DNA from: Planctomycetota bacterium
GTDB taxonomy: Bacteria; Planctomycetota; Planctomycetia; Pirellulales; Lacipirellulaceae
Direction of reading: 5' to 3'
Assembly (NCBI GenBank): GCA_029781135.1
Contig: JAKOXH010000026.1
Span: forward strand, 62,001-126,000
DNA length: 64,000 nucleotides
Shown here: one piece after another, positions 16,868-28,036 of the stretch
Numbering within the stretch: position 1 is the first letter of the stretch
Layout: each line of letters begins with the position of its first letter
The notes under the pieces: model-generated
Told to the model about the DNA's origin: nothing
Databases searched by the model: none
The model's input: the letters and a program-made list of their open reading frames with translations, nothing else
Program-made: the position numbers and the translations under genes

Positions 16868-19800
16868 ATGGCAGTCACCGCGCGACGGCGATTAGAAACC
16901 AACACCACCCGGCGCTTTGGCAGCGGGCGCACGCCCTATGCCATACCGGATCTTACCGAGATCCAGACCCGCAGCTATGCGCGGTTTTTGCAGTACGATA
17001 CAACCTCCGACAAACGCAAGGACGAGGGTCTCGAAAGCGTGCTGCGCGAGATCTTCCCGATCGAGAGCTACGACAAGAAGCTCACGCTCTCGTATCTACG
17101 CTATGAACTGGGCAAGCCGCGCTACGAGCCGGATGAATGCCGCCAACTGCGCCTTACGTATGGCCGGCCTTTCCGCATTTGGCTCCGCCTCAACAAAGAA
17201 CAGCCAATCGAAGAGGAGGTCTACCTCGGCGATCTGCCCATCATGCTCGGCGGCGGCGAGTTCATCATCAACGGTGCTGAACGCGTCGTGGTGAGCCAGT
17301 TGCACCGTAGCCCCGGTATCGACTTCGTCTCCGAAGTTGAAGCCGGCGAACGCCGCTTATATAGCTGCCGCGTGATCCCCGAACGCGGCAGCTGGATCGA
17401 AATCAATACCACCAAGAAGGATAGTATTACCGTCCGCATCGACCAGAGCGGCAAGTTCTCGGTGATCACACTGTTGCGGGCAATGGATCCGAAGTACGGC
17501 TTGGATTCCGACATTCTGCGCACGTTCTTTGAAACGACGAAACAGAAAATCACCGATGCCCGCAGCGTGGCCAAGTTGGAAGGCAAAGTGGCCGTGGGCG
17601 ATATTGTCTATCCGGTCGGCAGCGATCGAGCAGGCGAAATCATCATCGAAAACGGCCAGCGCATCACCAAGACGGCGGCCGAAACGATCAAGGATTCCGG
17701 CCTGAAAATGGTCGAAATCATGGATCCGCCGTCTACGCCTTTGTTGCTCAACGCGCTCACGGATGATGGCACATCGAGCCACGAAGAAGCCCTGTTGCGG
17801 ATCTATCAGCGGCTTCGTCCAGGCAACCCGCCGCAGTTGGAAAAGGCCAAGGCCCTGTTCCACGAAAAGTTCTACGATACGAACCGCTACCGCCTCGGTC
17901 GCGTCGGCCGCTTCCGCATGAACCGCAAGCTCAACCTGACGGTGCCGGAAGAAGAAATGGTGTTGCGGCCGGAAGACCTGATCAACGCCGTTAAGTATCT
18001 CATGCACTTGGTGGCCGGCGATTCGGAAGCCCATGTCGACGACATCGATCACCTCGGCAACCGCCGCTTGCGGACGATCGACGAGCTCGCCTCCGACGAA
18101 TTGCGGAAGGGTTTCCTCAAACTTCGCCGCACAGTCCAGGAACGCATGAGCCTCAAGGACATCGAGGACATGACGCCCCGCAGCCTGATCAACCCCAAGA
18201 GCATTTCGGCTGCCATCGAATACTTCTTTGGCCGCGGTGAACTGTCTCAGGTTGTCGACCAGACAAACCCACTCTCGATGCTCACGCATGAACGCCGCCT
18301 CTCGGCCCTAGGCCCCGGCGGTTTGAATCGTAAGCGGGCTGGCTTCGAAGTCCGCGACGTGCATATTTCGCACTACGGCCGGATTTGCCCGATCGAAACG
18401 CCTGAAGGTACGAACATCGGCCTCATCTCCAGCTTGGCGATGTACGCCGCCGTCGATGAGTACGGGTTCTTGATTACCCCGTATCGCAAGGTAACGAAGG
18501 GCAGGTTGACCGACGAAGTCGTGTGGCTGCGAGCCGACGAGGAATCGGAAGCGTTCGTTGCCTCGGCCGACTCGCCGATCGAAAACGATAAAATTCAAGG
18601 CGACACAATTGTTGCTCGCCATCGGGCCGACTTCGAGTTGATCCCCGTCGATCAAATCCAATACATCGATGTCACGCCCAGCCAGATGATCGGCGTTTCC
18701 GCCGGTCTCATTCCATTCCTCGAACACGACGATGCCAACCGCGCCCTCATGGGTTCGAACATGCAGCGGCAAGCCGTACCATTGCTCGTGACCGAGCCTC
18801 CGATCGTCGGCACCGGTCTCGAGCGCGACGTCGCTTTGCACTCCGGCATGATCATCCGCGCCGGCCACAAGGGCACGGTCACGTATGTCGATGCCGACCG
18901 CATTGAAATTGGCCCGGAAGTGCATCGCCTGCGTAAGTTCGTGGGCCTCAATGAGCGCACCTGCCAAAATCAAAAGCCAATTGTCAACGTGGGCGATAAA
19001 GTCGAAAAAGGTCAGGTGATTGCCGATGGCGCCGCCACTTACCAAGGCGAGCTCGCCCTCGGCCGCAACGTGCTCGTGGCGTTCATGTCATGGGAAGGTT
19101 TCAACTTTGAAGACGCCATCATCATCAGCGAAGAGCTGGTGAAGAACGACACCTACACGTCGCTGCACATCGAAGAATTCGACGTGGAAATTCGCGAAAC
19201 GAAACTCGGCCGCGAGGAATTCACCCGCGATATTCCCAACGTCAGCGAAAAGATGTTACGCAACCTGGATGAAAACGGCATCGTGCGCATCGGCACGTTC
19301 GTCGTGCCCGGCGACATCCTGGTCGGCAAGGTCTCGCCCAAGAGCAAGACCGAACTTACGCCGGAAGAAAAGCTGTTGCACGCCATCTTCGGTCGAGCCG
19401 GTGAAGACGTGAAGAACGACTCGCTCGAAGTGCCCTCGGGCGTCGAGGGCATCGTCATCGATACGCAGCGTTTCTCCCGCCGTATGAGCCTTACTGAGGA
19501 TCAACGCAAGGAGTTCGAACGCTCGCTGAAAGCGGCCGAAAAAGAAGGCAACGAACGGATCGCCGCGGTCTTCGGCGAGTTGATCGTCGAGATCGAAAAG
19601 ATCATCGGCAAGAAGATTACCGATGAAGAAGGCAACGCCCTGGTCCAAGACCAAGACCCGGCGTATGTTGCCGAACGGGCCGCGAACTTCAAAATCGACG
19701 CGCTCGATATCCGCAGCCCCGATCGTAAGAAGACGGCCGAGAAAACCTACAAGCAGCTCTGGCCGAACGTGGAAGAAGCCATCGACGCCCGCGATCGCAA

Positions 19801-20578
19801 GCTTAACTCGATGAAGCGCGGCGATGAACTTCGCAGCGGCGTGCTGCAAATGGTGAAGGTCTACATCGCCACGAAGCGGGTGATTTCCGTCGGCGATAAA
19901 ATGGCCGGTCGCCACGGGAACAAGGGCGTGATCTCCAAGATCTTGCCCGTGGAAGATATGCCCTTCCTGGCCGACGGCACCCCGGTGCAAATTCTGCTCA
20001 ATCCGCTGGGCGTGCCCAGCCGTATGAATGTGGGCCAGATTTTGGAAACGCACCTTGGCTGGGCCGGCGCGAAGCTCGGCTTTCGTGCCGTCACGCCCGT
20101 GTTCGATGGCGCGGCCGAGACCGATATCAACGCGGCGCTGGATGAAGCCCGGTTGCCTAAGCACGGCAAAGCACGCCTGTTCGACGGTCGCACGGGCGAG
20201 CCGTTCGAGCAGGAAACGACCGTGGGCTACATCTACATGCTGAAGCTGCACCACCTGGTCGACGACAAGGTGCACGCCCGCAGCACCGGCCCGTACTCGC
20301 TCATCACGCAGCAGCCGCTCGGCGGCAAGGCGCGGTTCGGTGGCCAGCGGTTCGGCGAAATGGAAGTGTGGGCCCTGGAAGCCTACGGGGCCGCGTACAT
20401 TTTGCAGGAATTGCTCACCGTGAAGAGCGACGATGTCGAAGGCCGTACCAAAATTTACGAGTCCATGGTCAAGGGCGAGAACACGCTCGAAGCCGGCACC
20501 CCCGCCAGCTTCGACGTGCTCACCAACGAAATCCGCGGCCTCGGCCTCAACATGCAACTGGAAAAACGCCGCATTTGA
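16868..20578 (+). CDS. rpoB: RNA polymerase beta subunit
   Basis: The 1236-residue beta subunit forms the catalytic core with RpoC. The rifampicin region reads [20 protein letters not shown], with the residues equivalent to E. coli D516, H526 and S531 all present, so no classical resistance change is visible. Conserved blocks [44 protein letters not shown] and the C-terminal [13 protein letters not shown] are present. It is about 100 residues shorter than E. coli RpoB, as in many non-proteobacteria. GGAG lies about 12 bases before the ATG. Confidence 0.98.
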   Translation: MAVTARRRLETNTTRRFGSGRTPYAIPDLTEIQTRSYARFLQYDTTSDKRKDEGLESVLREIFPIESYDKKLTLSYLRYELGKPRYEPDECRQLRLTYGRPFRIWLRLNKEQPIEEEVYLGDLPIMLGGGEFIINGAERVVVSQLHRSPGIDFVSEVEAGERRLYSCRVIPERGSWIEINTTKKDSITVRIDQSGKFSVITLLRAMDPKYGLDSDILRTFFETTKQKITDARSVAKLEGKVAVGDIVYPVGSDRAGEIIIENGQRITKTAAETIKDSGLKMVEIMDPPSTPLLLNALTDDGTSSHEEALLRIYQRLRPGNPPQLEKAKALFHEKFYDTNRYRLGRVGRFRMNRKLNLTVPEEEMVLRPEDLINAVKYLMHLVAGDSEAHVDDIDHLGNRRLRTIDELASDELRKGFLKLRRTVQERMSLKDIEDMTPRSLINPKSISAAIEYFFGRGELSQVVDQTNPLSMLTHERRLSALGPGGLNRKRAGFEVRDVHISHYGRICPIETPEGTNIGLISSLAMYAAVDEYGFLITPYRKVTKGRLTDEVVWLRADEESEAFVASADSPIENDKIQGDTIVARHRADFELIPVDQIQYIDVTPSQMIGVSAGLIPFLEHDDANRALMGSNMQRQAVPLLVTEPPIVGTGLERDVALHSGMIIRAGHKGTVTYVDADRIEIGPEVHRLRKFVGLNERTCQNQKPIVNVGDKVEKGQVIADGAATYQGELALGRNVLVAFMSWEGFNFEDAIIISEELVKNDTYTSLHIEEFDVEIRETKLGREEFTRDIPNVSEKMLRNLDENGIVRIGTFVVPGDILVGKVSPKSKTELTPEEKLLHAIFGRAGEDVKNDSLEVPSGVEGIVIDTQRFSRRMSLTEDQRKEFERSLKAAEKEGNERIAAVFGELIVEIEKIIGKKITDEEGNALVQDQDPAYVAERAANFKIDALDIRSPDRKKTAEKTYKQLWPNVEEAIDARDRKLNSMKRGDELRSGVLQMVKVYIATKRVISVGDKMAGRHGNKGVISKILPVEDMPFLADGTPVQILLNPLGVPSRMNVGQILETHLGWAGAKLGFRAVTPVFDGAAETDINAALDEARLPKHGKARLFDGRTGEPFEQETTVGYIYMLKLHHLVDDKVHARSTGPYSLITQQPLGGKARFGGQRFGEMEVWALEAYGAAYILQELLTVKSDDVEGRTKIYESMVKGENTLEAGTPASFDVLTNEIRGLGLNMQLEKRRI

Positions 20579-20608
20579 CGATCAAAACCAACGTGAATCA
20601 ATACAATC

Positions 20609-20690
20609 CTCACGCAAAGGCGCAAAGACGCGAAGGTAAGTCGGGAATTCCAACTCGAGTTTTCTTTGCGCCTTAGCGCCTTTGCGTGAG
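20609..20690. repeat. Folded tandem-repeat hairpin, unit ACGCAAAG (period 8)
   Basis: The left arm CTCACGCAAAGGCGCAAAGA (from 20609) pairs with the right arm 20664-20690, which ends CGCCTTTGCGTGAG. The loop is about 28 bases. It fills the rpoB-rpoC junction. The same vocabulary forms the outer arms of the element at 31780. Confidence 0.9.
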
Positions 20691-20741
20691 ATTTTCTTCA
20701 AAGCATAGCGCACTCGTCCCGCAAACAGGAGCGCGACAAAT

Positions 20742-23700
20742 ATGAGCAGCATATTAGATACCGCCAGTTACGATCGCATCAACGACTACGCGTCGGTGAA
20801 GATCAGCTTGGCACGGCCGCACGATATCCGTAGCTGGTCGTTCGGCGAAGTGAAAAAGCCCGAAACGATCAATTACCGCACGTACCGCCCCGAAAAGGAC
20901 GGCCTGTTCTGCGAGCGCATCTTTGGCCCCGAAAAGGACTGGGAGTGCGCCTGCGGCAAGTACCGCGGCATGAAGTACAAGGGCATGATCTGCGATCGTT
21001 GCGGCGTAAAAGTGACGCACAGCCGCGTCCGCCGCAAGCGCATGGGCCATATCGAGTTGGCCGCGCCGGTCGTGCACATTTGGTTCTTCAAGGCAATGCC
21101 CAGCCGCCTCGGCAGCCTCTTGGCCATGAAAACAACGAGCCTGGAAAAAGTGATCTACTTCCAGGATTACGTGGTCATCAATCCCGGCGAAACCGCCCTC
21201 AAGCCGCAGCAGTTGCTCACGGAAGAAGAGTATCGCCAGGCCCGCGATCAATACGGCGAGAGCGCGTTCGAAGCCTCGATGGGCGCCGAAGCCATTCGCA
21301 AACTGCTGCAACAGCTCGATTTGGTGAAGCTCTCGGTCGATCTGCGCGAAGAGCTTAGGGAAACCGGCTCGAAGCAAAAGGCCAAGGACCTGATCAACCG
21401 GCTGAAAACCGTCGAAGCCATCCGCGATTCGGATAACAAGCCTGAGTGGATGGTCCTAGACGTGATCCCGGTGATTCCGCCCGATCTCCGCCCGCTTGTT
21501 CTCTTGGATAGCGGCAACTTTGCCACGAGCGATCTCAACGACCTGTATCGCCGCATCATCAACCGCAACAACCGGCTCAAGAAGCTGGTGGACCTCAATG
21601 CGCCGGAAGTCATTATCCGCAACGAAAAGCGGATGCTGCAGCAATCGGTCGACGCCTTGTTCGACAACAACCGCTGCAAGCGCCCCGTGCTCGGTTCGTC
21701 GAACCGGCCGCTCAAGTCGCTCACCGACATGATCAAAGGCAAGCAGGGCCGGTTCCGCGAAAACTTGCTCGGCAAGCGCGTCGATTATTCGGCCCGCAGC
21801 GTGATCGTGGTCGGCCCCAGCCTGAAACTGCACCAATGCGGTCTGCCGAAGAAAATCGCGCTGGAACTTTATCAACCCTTCATCATTCGGCGGCTGAAGG
21901 AACTTGGCCATGCCGATACGATCAAGAGCGCCAAGAAAATGCTCGAGCGCAAGGATGATGAAGTGTGGGATATCCTCGAAGAGGTGATCCGCAATCATCC
22001 CGTGCTGCTGAATCGTGCCCCGACATTGCACCGCATGGGCATCCAGGCCTTCGAGCCCGTGCTGGTCGAAGGCAACGCCATTCAGCTCCACCCGCTGGTG
22101 TGCAAAGGCTTCAATGCCGACTTCGACGGCGACCAAATGGCCGTCCACTTGCCGCTCTCCATCGAAGCACAAGTCGAAGCCCACACGCTCATGATGAGCA
22201 CGCACAACATTTTTAGCCCAGCCAACGGCGCGCCGATCATCAGCCCGTCGCAAGACGTGGTCATGGGTTGCTATTACCTTACGATGAGCGTACCCGAAGC
22301 CAAGGGCGACGACATGGTCTTCTCGTCGCTCGAGGAAGTCGAGATGGCCTACGCGGCCGGCAAAGTGCACACGCACGCCAAGATCAAAGTGCGGTTGCCG
22401 AAAAACCGCTGCATGCGGGAAGATTACGATGCCAAAACGGGCTTTGGCAAAGTCGTCGATACGACGGCTGGCCGCGTGATCTTCAATATGATCTTGCCCA
22501 AGGGCATGCCGTTCTACAACATCGCGCTCAAATCGTCGCAACTCGCCCGCGTCATCAGCGACTGCTACCAAATGCTGGGCCGCAGCCGCACGATCGGGCT
22601 ACTCGACGATATGAACCAACTTGGCTTCCGTTTGGCCACGCGCAGCGGCTTGTCGTTCGCGACCGACGACCTGATCACGCCGCAAGCCAAGACGAGAATT
22701 ATCGGTGAGGCCGAAAAGCAGGTCCTCAAAATCAATAAGTTGTATCAACGCGGCATCATCACCGAGGGCGAGCGTTACAACCAGGTGCTCGACCAGTGGA
22801 CGCATGCCCGCGAACAAATCACGGCCGAAATGATGTCGGCCTTGGAAGCCGACTTCCGCCAAGGCGGCTACGTCAACCCGATTTTTCTCATGGCCAATTC
22901 TGGGGCCCGCGGTGGTGTCGAACAGATGCGGCAGCTCGGCGGGATGCGCGGTCTGATGGCCAAGCCCTCCGGCAAGATCATTGAAACACCGATTAAAGCC
23001 AATTTCCGCGAAGGCCTCACGGTGCTCGAGTACTTCAGCTCGACCCACGGTGCTCGTAAGGGCTTGGCCGATACGGCCCTCAAAACGGCCGACTCCGGTT
23101 ACCTTACCCGCAAGCTGGCCGACGTGGCGCAGAATGTCGTCATCACGATGGAAGACTGCGGCACCACCCAAGGCATCACCAAGGGGATCATCTACCGCGG
23201 TGAAAAAGTGGAAGTGGGTCTGGCCGACTCGATCCGCGGCCGCGTGAGCCGCACCAACATCGTGAACCCGATCACCGATGAAGTCATCGTCAGCGAAAAC
23301 GACCTCATCACGCCGGAAATCGCCCGTAAGATCGAGCAACTCGGCCTCGAGAAGATCCAGGTTCGCAGTGGCATGACCTGCGACGCGCCGCTGGGCATCT
23401 GCCGGCGTTGCTACGGCATGGACCTTTCCACCGGTGCGCTTGTGGAAGAAGGCATGGCGGTTGGCATCATCGCCGCGCAATCGATCGGCGAACCGGGCAC
23501 GCAGCTCACGATGCGGACGTTCCACATCGGCGGTGTCGGTCAGCACGACGTCGAAGAAAGCGATATCAAGGCCAAGCGGGCCGGTATCGTGAAGTACACG
23601 CGGCTCAAAGTCGTTACCAACGACGAAGGCCAGAAGATCGTGCTCGCCCGGAACGGCGAAGTTTCCATCGTCGACGAAAAAGGTCGCGAGATGGAGAAGT

Positions 23701-25145
23701 ACGAAGTGCCCGCCGGCGCCATTCTCAAGGTCGATGAGAATGCCGCGGTTGCCCAGGGGGCCGTGCTGTGCGAATGGGACCCGCACAGCATCCCGATTTT
23801 GGCCGAAACCGGTGGTAAGGTCCGCTTCGAGGACCTCATCGAAGGTCAGACGATGCGTGCCGAAAAGGATCCCAGCGGTCACATCCGCTTCGTCATCATG
23901 GAACACAAGGGCGACCTGCATCCGCAAGTCGTGGTCGAAGACCCCGCCGATGGCAAAATCCTCGACTTCTACTACATGCCGGAACGGGCCCATTTGGAAG
24001 TCACCGAAGGCCAGGTCATCTCGCCCGGTACGCTCGTCGCCAAGACGCCGCGTGAGGCGTCCGGCACGCAAGATATCACCGGCGGTTTGCCGCGTGTTAC
24101 CGAAATTTTCGAAGCTCGCAAGCCAAAGGATCCGGCCGTTATTGCCGAAATCGACGGTACGGTCGAATTGCTGAGCGAAAAGAAGCGCGGCAAGCGCTCG
24201 ATTATCGTCCGCAGCGAAAGCGGCATCGAACGCGAACACCTCATTACGCACAACAAGCACTTGCGTGTGCACTCAGGCGATGTGGTGCGTGCGGGCGATG
24301 CACTCGTCGATGGCCCCCTCGTGCCGCACGACATCCTGCGGATTTCGGGTGAAGAAGCGGTGCAGCAATACCTGACCCGCGAAATTCAAAACGTGTACCG
24401 CAGCCAACGTGTGGAAATCAACGATAAGCACATCGAGATCATCGTTGCCCGCATGTTGCGCAAGGTGCGCATTGAGCACTCCGGCGATACGAACCTGTTG
24501 CCCGGCAGCGTGATGGATAAGTTCGACTTCCGTCAGGCGAACGAGCAAATCATGCAGTGCCTCAAAATCACCGAAAAGGGGGATAGTGAATTCGCCATCG
24601 GTGCGATCGTGCCAAAGGATGTGCTCGACCAGGCCAACGCTCAAATCGAAGCACTGGGCGGCGAAATCGCCAAGGGCACCAAGCCCAAGCGTGCGACCGC
24701 GGCCACGCAGCTCCTCGGCATCACGAAAGCGGCCGTGCAAAGTTCCAGCTTTATTTCGGCCGCCAGCTTCCAGGAAACTACCAAAGTGCTTACCGAAGCG
24801 GCGCTCGCCGGCCGCACCGACCACTTGGTTGGCCTCAAGGAAAACGTAATTCTTGGCCACCTAATTCCGGCCGGCACCGGCTTCCGCAACATCCATGAAG
24901 CGGAAGTTCGCATCCGGCCCGAAGCCCTCGAAGCCCTGGCGGCGGAAAAAGGGCGCGTCCTCGAACGCGCCTTCCCGCTGTTGCAATCTGCTGGTGAAGC
25001 CCAGGAACGAGCGGGCAATGGCGACGGGGCGGCAAAAACCATGGCACCGCCGCCACCGCCACAGCCAGCCGCCCCCACGAGCTTGGATCAGCTGTTGGGG
25101 GGTGCCAAAGGCTCCGATGATGACGCCGACGGCGACGATTTCTGA
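20742..25145 (+). CDS. rpoC: RNA polymerase beta' subunit
   Basis: The 1467-residue beta' subunit carries the active-site motif NADFDGDQM at about residues 459-467. An N-terminal zinc site (CACGKY and CDRCGVKV) and a second zinc site ([13 protein letters not shown]) are visible, as are the bridge and trigger regions ([34 protein letters not shown]). The C-terminal 50 residues are a P-rich then D-rich tail ([10 protein letters not shown]). AGGAG lies 11 bases before the ATG. Last gene of the block, followed by a strong terminator. Confidence 0.98.
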   Translation: MSSILDTASYDRINDYASVKISLARPHDIRSWSFGEVKKPETINYRTYRPEKDGLFCERIFGPEKDWECACGKYRGMKYKGMICDRCGVKVTHSRVRRKRMGHIELAAPVVHIWFFKAMPSRLGSLLAMKTTSLEKVIYFQDYVVINPGETALKPQQLLTEEEYRQARDQYGESAFEASMGAEAIRKLLQQLDLVKLSVDLREELRETGSKQKAKDLINRLKTVEAIRDSDNKPEWMVLDVIPVIPPDLRPLVLLDSGNFATSDLNDLYRRIINRNNRLKKLVDLNAPEVIIRNEKRMLQQSVDALFDNNRCKRPVLGSSNRPLKSLTDMIKGKQGRFRENLLGKRVDYSARSVIVVGPSLKLHQCGLPKKIALELYQPFIIRRLKELGHADTIKSAKKMLERKDDEVWDILEEVIRNHPVLLNRAPTLHRMGIQAFEPVLVEGNAIQLHPLVCKGFNADFDGDQMAVHLPLSIEAQVEAHTLMMSTHNIFSPANGAPIISPSQDVVMGCYYLTMSVPEAKGDDMVFSSLEEVEMAYAAGKVHTHAKIKVRLPKNRCMREDYDAKTGFGKVVDTTAGRVIFNMILPKGMPFYNIALKSSQLARVISDCYQMLGRSRTIGLLDDMNQLGFRLATRSGLSFATDDLITPQAKTRIIGEAEKQVLKINKLYQRGIITEGERYNQVLDQWTHAREQITAEMMSALEADFRQGGYVNPIFLMANSGARGGVEQMRQLGGMRGLMAKPSGKIIETPIKANFREGLTVLEYFSSTHGARKGLADTALKTADSGYLTRKLADVAQNVVITMEDCGTTQGITKGIIYRGEKVEVGLADSIRGRVSRTNIVNPITDEVIVSENDLITPEIARKIEQLGLEKIQVRSGMTCDAPLGICRRCYGMDLSTGALVEEGMAVGIIAAQSIGEPGTQLTMRTFHIGGVGQHDVEESDIKAKRAGIVKYTRLKVVTNDEGQKIVLARNGEVSIVDEKGREMEKYEVPAGAILKVDENAAVAQGAVLCEWDPHSIPILAETGGKVRFEDLIEGQTMRAEKDPSGHIRFVIMEHKGDLHPQVVVEDPADGKILDFYYMPERAHLEVTEGQVISPGTLVAKTPREASGTQDITGGLPRVTEIFEARKPKDPAVIAEIDGTVELLSEKKRGKRSIIVRSESGIEREHLITHNKHLRVHSGDVVRAGDALVDGPLVPHDILRISGEEAVQQYLTREIQNVYRSQRVEINDKHIEIIVARMLRKVRIEHSGDTNLLPGSVMDKFDFRQANEQIMQCLKITEKGDSEFAIGAIVPKDVLDQANAQIEALGGEIAKGTKPKRATAATQLLGITKAAVQSSSFISAASFQETTKVLTEAALAGRTDHLVGLKENVILGHLIPAGTGFRNIHEAEVRIRPEALEALAAEKGRVLERAFPLLQSAGEAQERAGNGDGAAKTMAPPPPPQPAAPTSLDQLLGGAKGSDDDADGDDF

Positions 25146-25175
25146 GCGTAAGCTATTATCAAGACAATAGTTGAG

Positions 25176-25216
25176 TGGGATTCATTGGTTCGCCGATGAA
25201 TCCCATTTTTGTTTTT
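25176..25216 (+). terminator. Intrinsic terminator of the rpoBC operon
   Basis: TGGGATTCAT and ATGAATCCCA form a perfect 10-bp stem with a 10-base loop, followed directly by TTTTTGTTTTT. It lies 30 bases after the rpoC stop and is the clearest rho-independent terminator in the window. Confidence 0.92.
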
Positions 25217-25226
25217 GCCCCAAGCC

Positions 25227-25254
25227 TTGATTCCCTACCCAATCCGCTTACAAT
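25227..25254 (+). promoter_or_regulatory. Promoter of the tetR-ABC exporter operon
   Basis: TTGATT, 16 bases, then TACAAT, starting 11 bases after the rpoC terminator. The predicted start of transcription falls on the palindrome at 25261. Confidence 0.65.
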
Positions 25255-25285
25255 TGATTGAAACAATTGTTTGAAACCATTGTTC
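25251..25285 (+). promoter_or_regulatory. Candidate TetR operator
   Basis: The 12-bp perfect palindrome AAACAATTGTTT (25261-25272) is flanked by related half-sites CAATTGATTG and GAAACCATTGTT at about one-turn spacing. It overlaps the predicted transcription start of the downstream tetR gene, fitting autorepression. Confidence 0.6.
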
Positions 25286-25300
25286 CTAGGCGGATGTGTC

Positions 25301-25969
25301 ATGACGCATCTCGAAACGGATACCACACGCGAGCGAATCACCGAAGCGGCCGGTGAAATGTTCGCCGAACGGGGCTTCGACGCCACGACCGTTCGCGATA
25401 TCTGCCAGCGGGCCGGTGCCAACATCGCGGCCGTCAATTATTACTTTCGCGATAAGCAGCGACTCTACATCGAAGCCGTTTGCCTTGCCCATCGCGCTCA
25501 TCTGGAGAAGTTCCCTTTGCCCAAATGGGCGGAAGATACTCCACCGCAAACCCGCCTCGCCGATTTCATTCTCACATTCCTGCGCCGAATTCGCGGCGGG
25601 CGGGAAGGTGGTTGGTACGCCAAACTCGTGATGCGAGAAATGGCTAACCCCACCACGGCCTGTGCCGAACTTGTGCAGTCGTCGATCCGCCCGCAGTTTG
25701 AAATCCTGCTGCAAATCGTTCGCGAATTGCTGCCTGCCCACGCACCGCCAGAAGAACTTCGGCTCACCACCTTCAGCGTCGTCGGGCAGTGCTTGTTCTA
25801 TCACTTCGCCGATCCCGTCACCCGCAATTTGTTAAGTCCGAGTGATTACGCAGCGCTCAGCATCGAGCGATTGGCGGAGCACATTACCAAGTTCTGTTTG
25901 GCGGCAATCGAGCAACAGACGCCCACCATGCCCGCGCGCCGTAAACCGCATACGGGAGCCGCCAAATGA
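25301..25969 (+). CDS. TetR/AcrR family regulator
   Basis: A 222-residue repressor. The N-terminal HTH (about 10-57) has ITEAAGEMFAERGFDATTVR and GANIAAVNYYFRDKQRLY, close to the CerR/DUF1956 subgroup that controls efflux and envelope genes. The C-terminal ligand domain is helical, with a basic tail. The ATG at 25301 is preferred over an upstream start at 25271 that would lie in the operator. Its stop overlaps the permease ATG (ATGA), so it is the first gene of the exporter operon and probably controls it. Confidence 0.88.
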   Translation: MTHLETDTTRERITEAAGEMFAERGFDATTVRDICQRAGANIAAVNYYFRDKQRLYIEAVCLAHRAHLEKFPLPKWAEDTPPQTRLADFILTFLRRIRGGREGGWYAKLVMREMANPTTACAELVQSSIRPQFEILLQIVRELLPAHAPPEELRLTTFSVVGQCLFYHFADPVTRNLLSPSDYAALSIERLAEHITKFCLAAIEQQTPTMPARRKPHTGAAK

Positions 25970-27105
25970 GTTGGATCGCGCTCAAAATGCTGACCGGCAA
26001 CCGCGGCAAATACCTCGGCATCATCCTGGGGATTGGTTTCGCCTCGCTGCTGATCGCGCAGCAAGCCTCCATCTTCTGCGGGCTGATGCTGCAGACGAGC
26101 GGCCAGATACGCGATATTCAAGGTGCTGATATCTGGGTCATGGACCCCAACGTGCAGTTTTCCGACGACATCAAACCGATGTCGGAAAACGACCTCTACC
26201 GCGTCCGCGGCGTATCGGGCGTCTCTTGGGCCGTGCGACTCTTCAAAGGCCTCACACGCTCGCGACTTGAGGACGGCAATTTCCAACAAACGATTTTGCT
26301 CGGCCTCGACGATGCCACTCTCGTCGGCGCGCCTCCACGCATGTTGCTGGGGAACATCCTCGATCTCCGCAAACCGAACGCCGTGATCATGGATATCGAA
26401 GGCTATAAGCTGTTGTGGCCGAAAGAAGAACCGCGGATCGGCAAACGTTTTGAAATGCACGACAAAGTGGCCGAAATCGTGGGCATTTGCCGAGCCAGCC
26501 GTACGTTCCAAACGTTCCCGGTCGTGTACACCCGTTACACACAGGCTCTCGAATTTGTGCCGCCCGAACGCAAAGTGCTGTCGTTTGTTCTCGCGCAGGG
26601 AAGCCCCGACCTCTCGGTGACCGAGGTCTGCCAGCGAATTCAAGAACAAACGGGGCTGCGGGCCGTCACGGGCATGCAGTTCGAATGGATCACCATGATG
26701 TACTTCATGCGGAAGACCGGCATTCCGTTCAACTTCGGCATCACGGTGGCCTTGGGTTTCATTGTCGGCACGGCCATCGCCGCTCAAACGTTCTACTTGT
26801 TCACGATCGAAAACATCAAGCAATACGGCGCGCTCAAAGCGATGGGCGCCGGCAACTGGTCGCTGATGACCATGATCCTTCTTCAGGCCTTGCTCGTGAG
26901 TTTCATCGGCTTCAGTTTGGGAATCGGCGGGGCGACCGCGTTCGGCATGTACGCCAACGCCACGGGCTCGCGTCTAGCGTTCTACATGCCCATGGAAGTA
27001 TTCATTGGTACCGGCCTTGCCGTCGGTGCGATCAGCATTCTCTCGAGCCTGCTGAGTATGCAACGCGTAATGGTGGTCGAACCGGCAGTCGTCTTTCAAG
27101 GGTAA
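25966..27105 (+). CDS. ABC transporter permease, DevC/FtsX type
   Basis: A 379-residue MacB/FtsX-like permease: one N-terminal membrane helix (about 17-40), a large periplasmic domain (about 45-250), and three C-terminal helices (about 263-290, 305-330, 345-368). Together with the ATPase at 27111 and the HlyD-type protein at 28037 it resembles the DevBCA three-part exporters that move glycolipids or drugs through an outer-membrane channel. No TolC-like gene is adjacent. Confidence 0.88.
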   Translation: MSWIALKMLTGNRGKYLGIILGIGFASLLIAQQASIFCGLMLQTSGQIRDIQGADIWVMDPNVQFSDDIKPMSENDLYRVRGVSGVSWAVRLFKGLTRSRLEDGNFQQTILLGLDDATLVGAPPRMLLGNILDLRKPNAVIMDIEGYKLLWPKEEPRIGKRFEMHDKVAEIVGICRASRTFQTFPVVYTRYTQALEFVPPERKVLSFVLAQGSPDLSVTEVCQRIQEQTGLRAVTGMQFEWITMMYFMRKTGIPFNFGITVALGFIVGTAIAAQTFYLFTIENIKQYGALKAMGAGNWSLMTMILLQALLVSFIGFSLGIGGATAFGMYANATGSRLAFYMPMEVFIGTGLAVGAISILSSLLSMQRVMVVEPAVVFQG

Positions 27106-27110
27106 CGTCG

Positions 27111-27833
27111 ATGAACGGGAACAACGCACAACCACTGGTGACCTGCCGCGACGTCGTCAAGACTTACGGCAGCGGCAACGCGGCCGTTCAGGCGCTGCGG
27201 GGCGTGAATCTCGACGTTTACCCGGGCGAAATCACCATGCTCGTCGGGCCGAGCGGCTGTGGCAAGACAACGCTAATTTCCATCGTGGCCGGCATCTTGC
27301 GCCCCACCAGCGGCGGTGTTCAGGCGCTCGGCACCGAGTTGGCCCGCATGTCGTCGTGGCGCCGCACGGCCTTCCGACGGACCAACGTCGGCTTCGTCTT
27401 CCAACAATTCAATTTGCTGCCGGCACTCACCGCGGCCGAAAATGCCGCCGTGCCGCTCGTCATTCAAGGCTATTCCAAGCGGGCGGCGTTGCGACAAGCC
27501 AACGAACTGTTGACAAAAATGGGGATGGCCGACCGTGGCGACAATCTCCCCGGCCAACTCTCCGGCGGCCAGCAGCAACGCGTTGCCATCGCCCGCGCAC
27601 TAGTGCATCACCCCAAATTGCTCGTGTGCGACGAGCCGACTTCCGCACTCGATAATCGCACCGGCCACACGATTCTCGAACTATTGCGTGAAATCGCGAT
27701 CGAAGGCGACCGAGCCGTCATGGTCGTCACCCACGACCCGCGCATCTTTGAGTTCGCCGATACACTCGCCCGTATGGACGACGGCCACATCGAATCGACC
27801 GAACGAGTCCGCGAACGCGCACTGACGGCATGA
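27111..27833 (+). CDS. ABC transporter ATP-binding protein, DevA/LolD type
   Basis: A 240-residue nucleotide-binding subunit with Walker [11 protein letters not shown]-loop QQFNLLP, signature LSGGQQQR, Walker [13 protein letters not shown] and the H-loop histidine in VVTHDPR. The ATG at 27111, five bases after the permease stop, gives the normal length. The frame stays open upstream across the permease gene, but that part is not coding. It pairs with the permease before it. Confidence 0.94.
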   Translation: MNGNNAQPLVTCRDVVKTYGSGNAAVQALRGVNLDVYPGEITMLVGPSGCGKTTLISIVAGILRPTSGGVQALGTELARMSSWRRTAFRRTNVGFVFQQFNLLPALTAAENAAVPLVIQGYSKRAALRQANELLTKMGMADRGDNLPGQLSGGQQQRVAIARALVHHPKLLVCDEPTSALDNRTGHTILELLREIAIEGDRAVMVVTHDPRIFEFADTLARMDDGHIESTERVRERALTA

Positions 27834-27859
27834 GCGCATGACTAACCGTTAAGAAAATT

Positions 27860-28022
27860 GCCACAGAGGACACAGAGAGCACCAAGCGAAAGGGAATGCA
27901 AAATGCAAAATGTTCAATACAAAACGAAAAATGAATTCGCTCCGCATTAAACATTTTGCATTTCTCATTTTGCATTGAACATTATTTCATTCTCCTGGGT
28001 GTCTCCTGTGTTATCAGTGGCC
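27860..28022. repeat. Nested folded repeat: outer CACAGAGGA (period 9), inner ATGCAAA (period 7)
   Basis: The outer arms GCCACAGAGGACACAGAGAG (from 27860) and GGGTGTCTCCTGTGTTATCA (from 27997) enclose inner arms of AATGCAAAATG units (27895-27919 and 27949-27983). Two vocabularies are arranged concentrically. The element lies between the ATPase and HlyD genes, and extending the HlyD frame into it would add 27 false residues. Confidence 0.85.
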
Positions 28023-28036
28023 AATTCGAGCCTACC

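Noticed and set aside
22599..24272. Very long open frames antisense to rpoB and rpoC
   Set aside because: They mirror the codon pattern of the sense genes in GC-rich DNA and are rich in H, R and G. The sense genes are certain.
27956..28036. N-terminal extensions of the HlyD, propeller, rplR and DUF2088 genes
   Set aside because: The extra codons are read from repeat elements and precede the signal peptide, membrane helix or conserved start.
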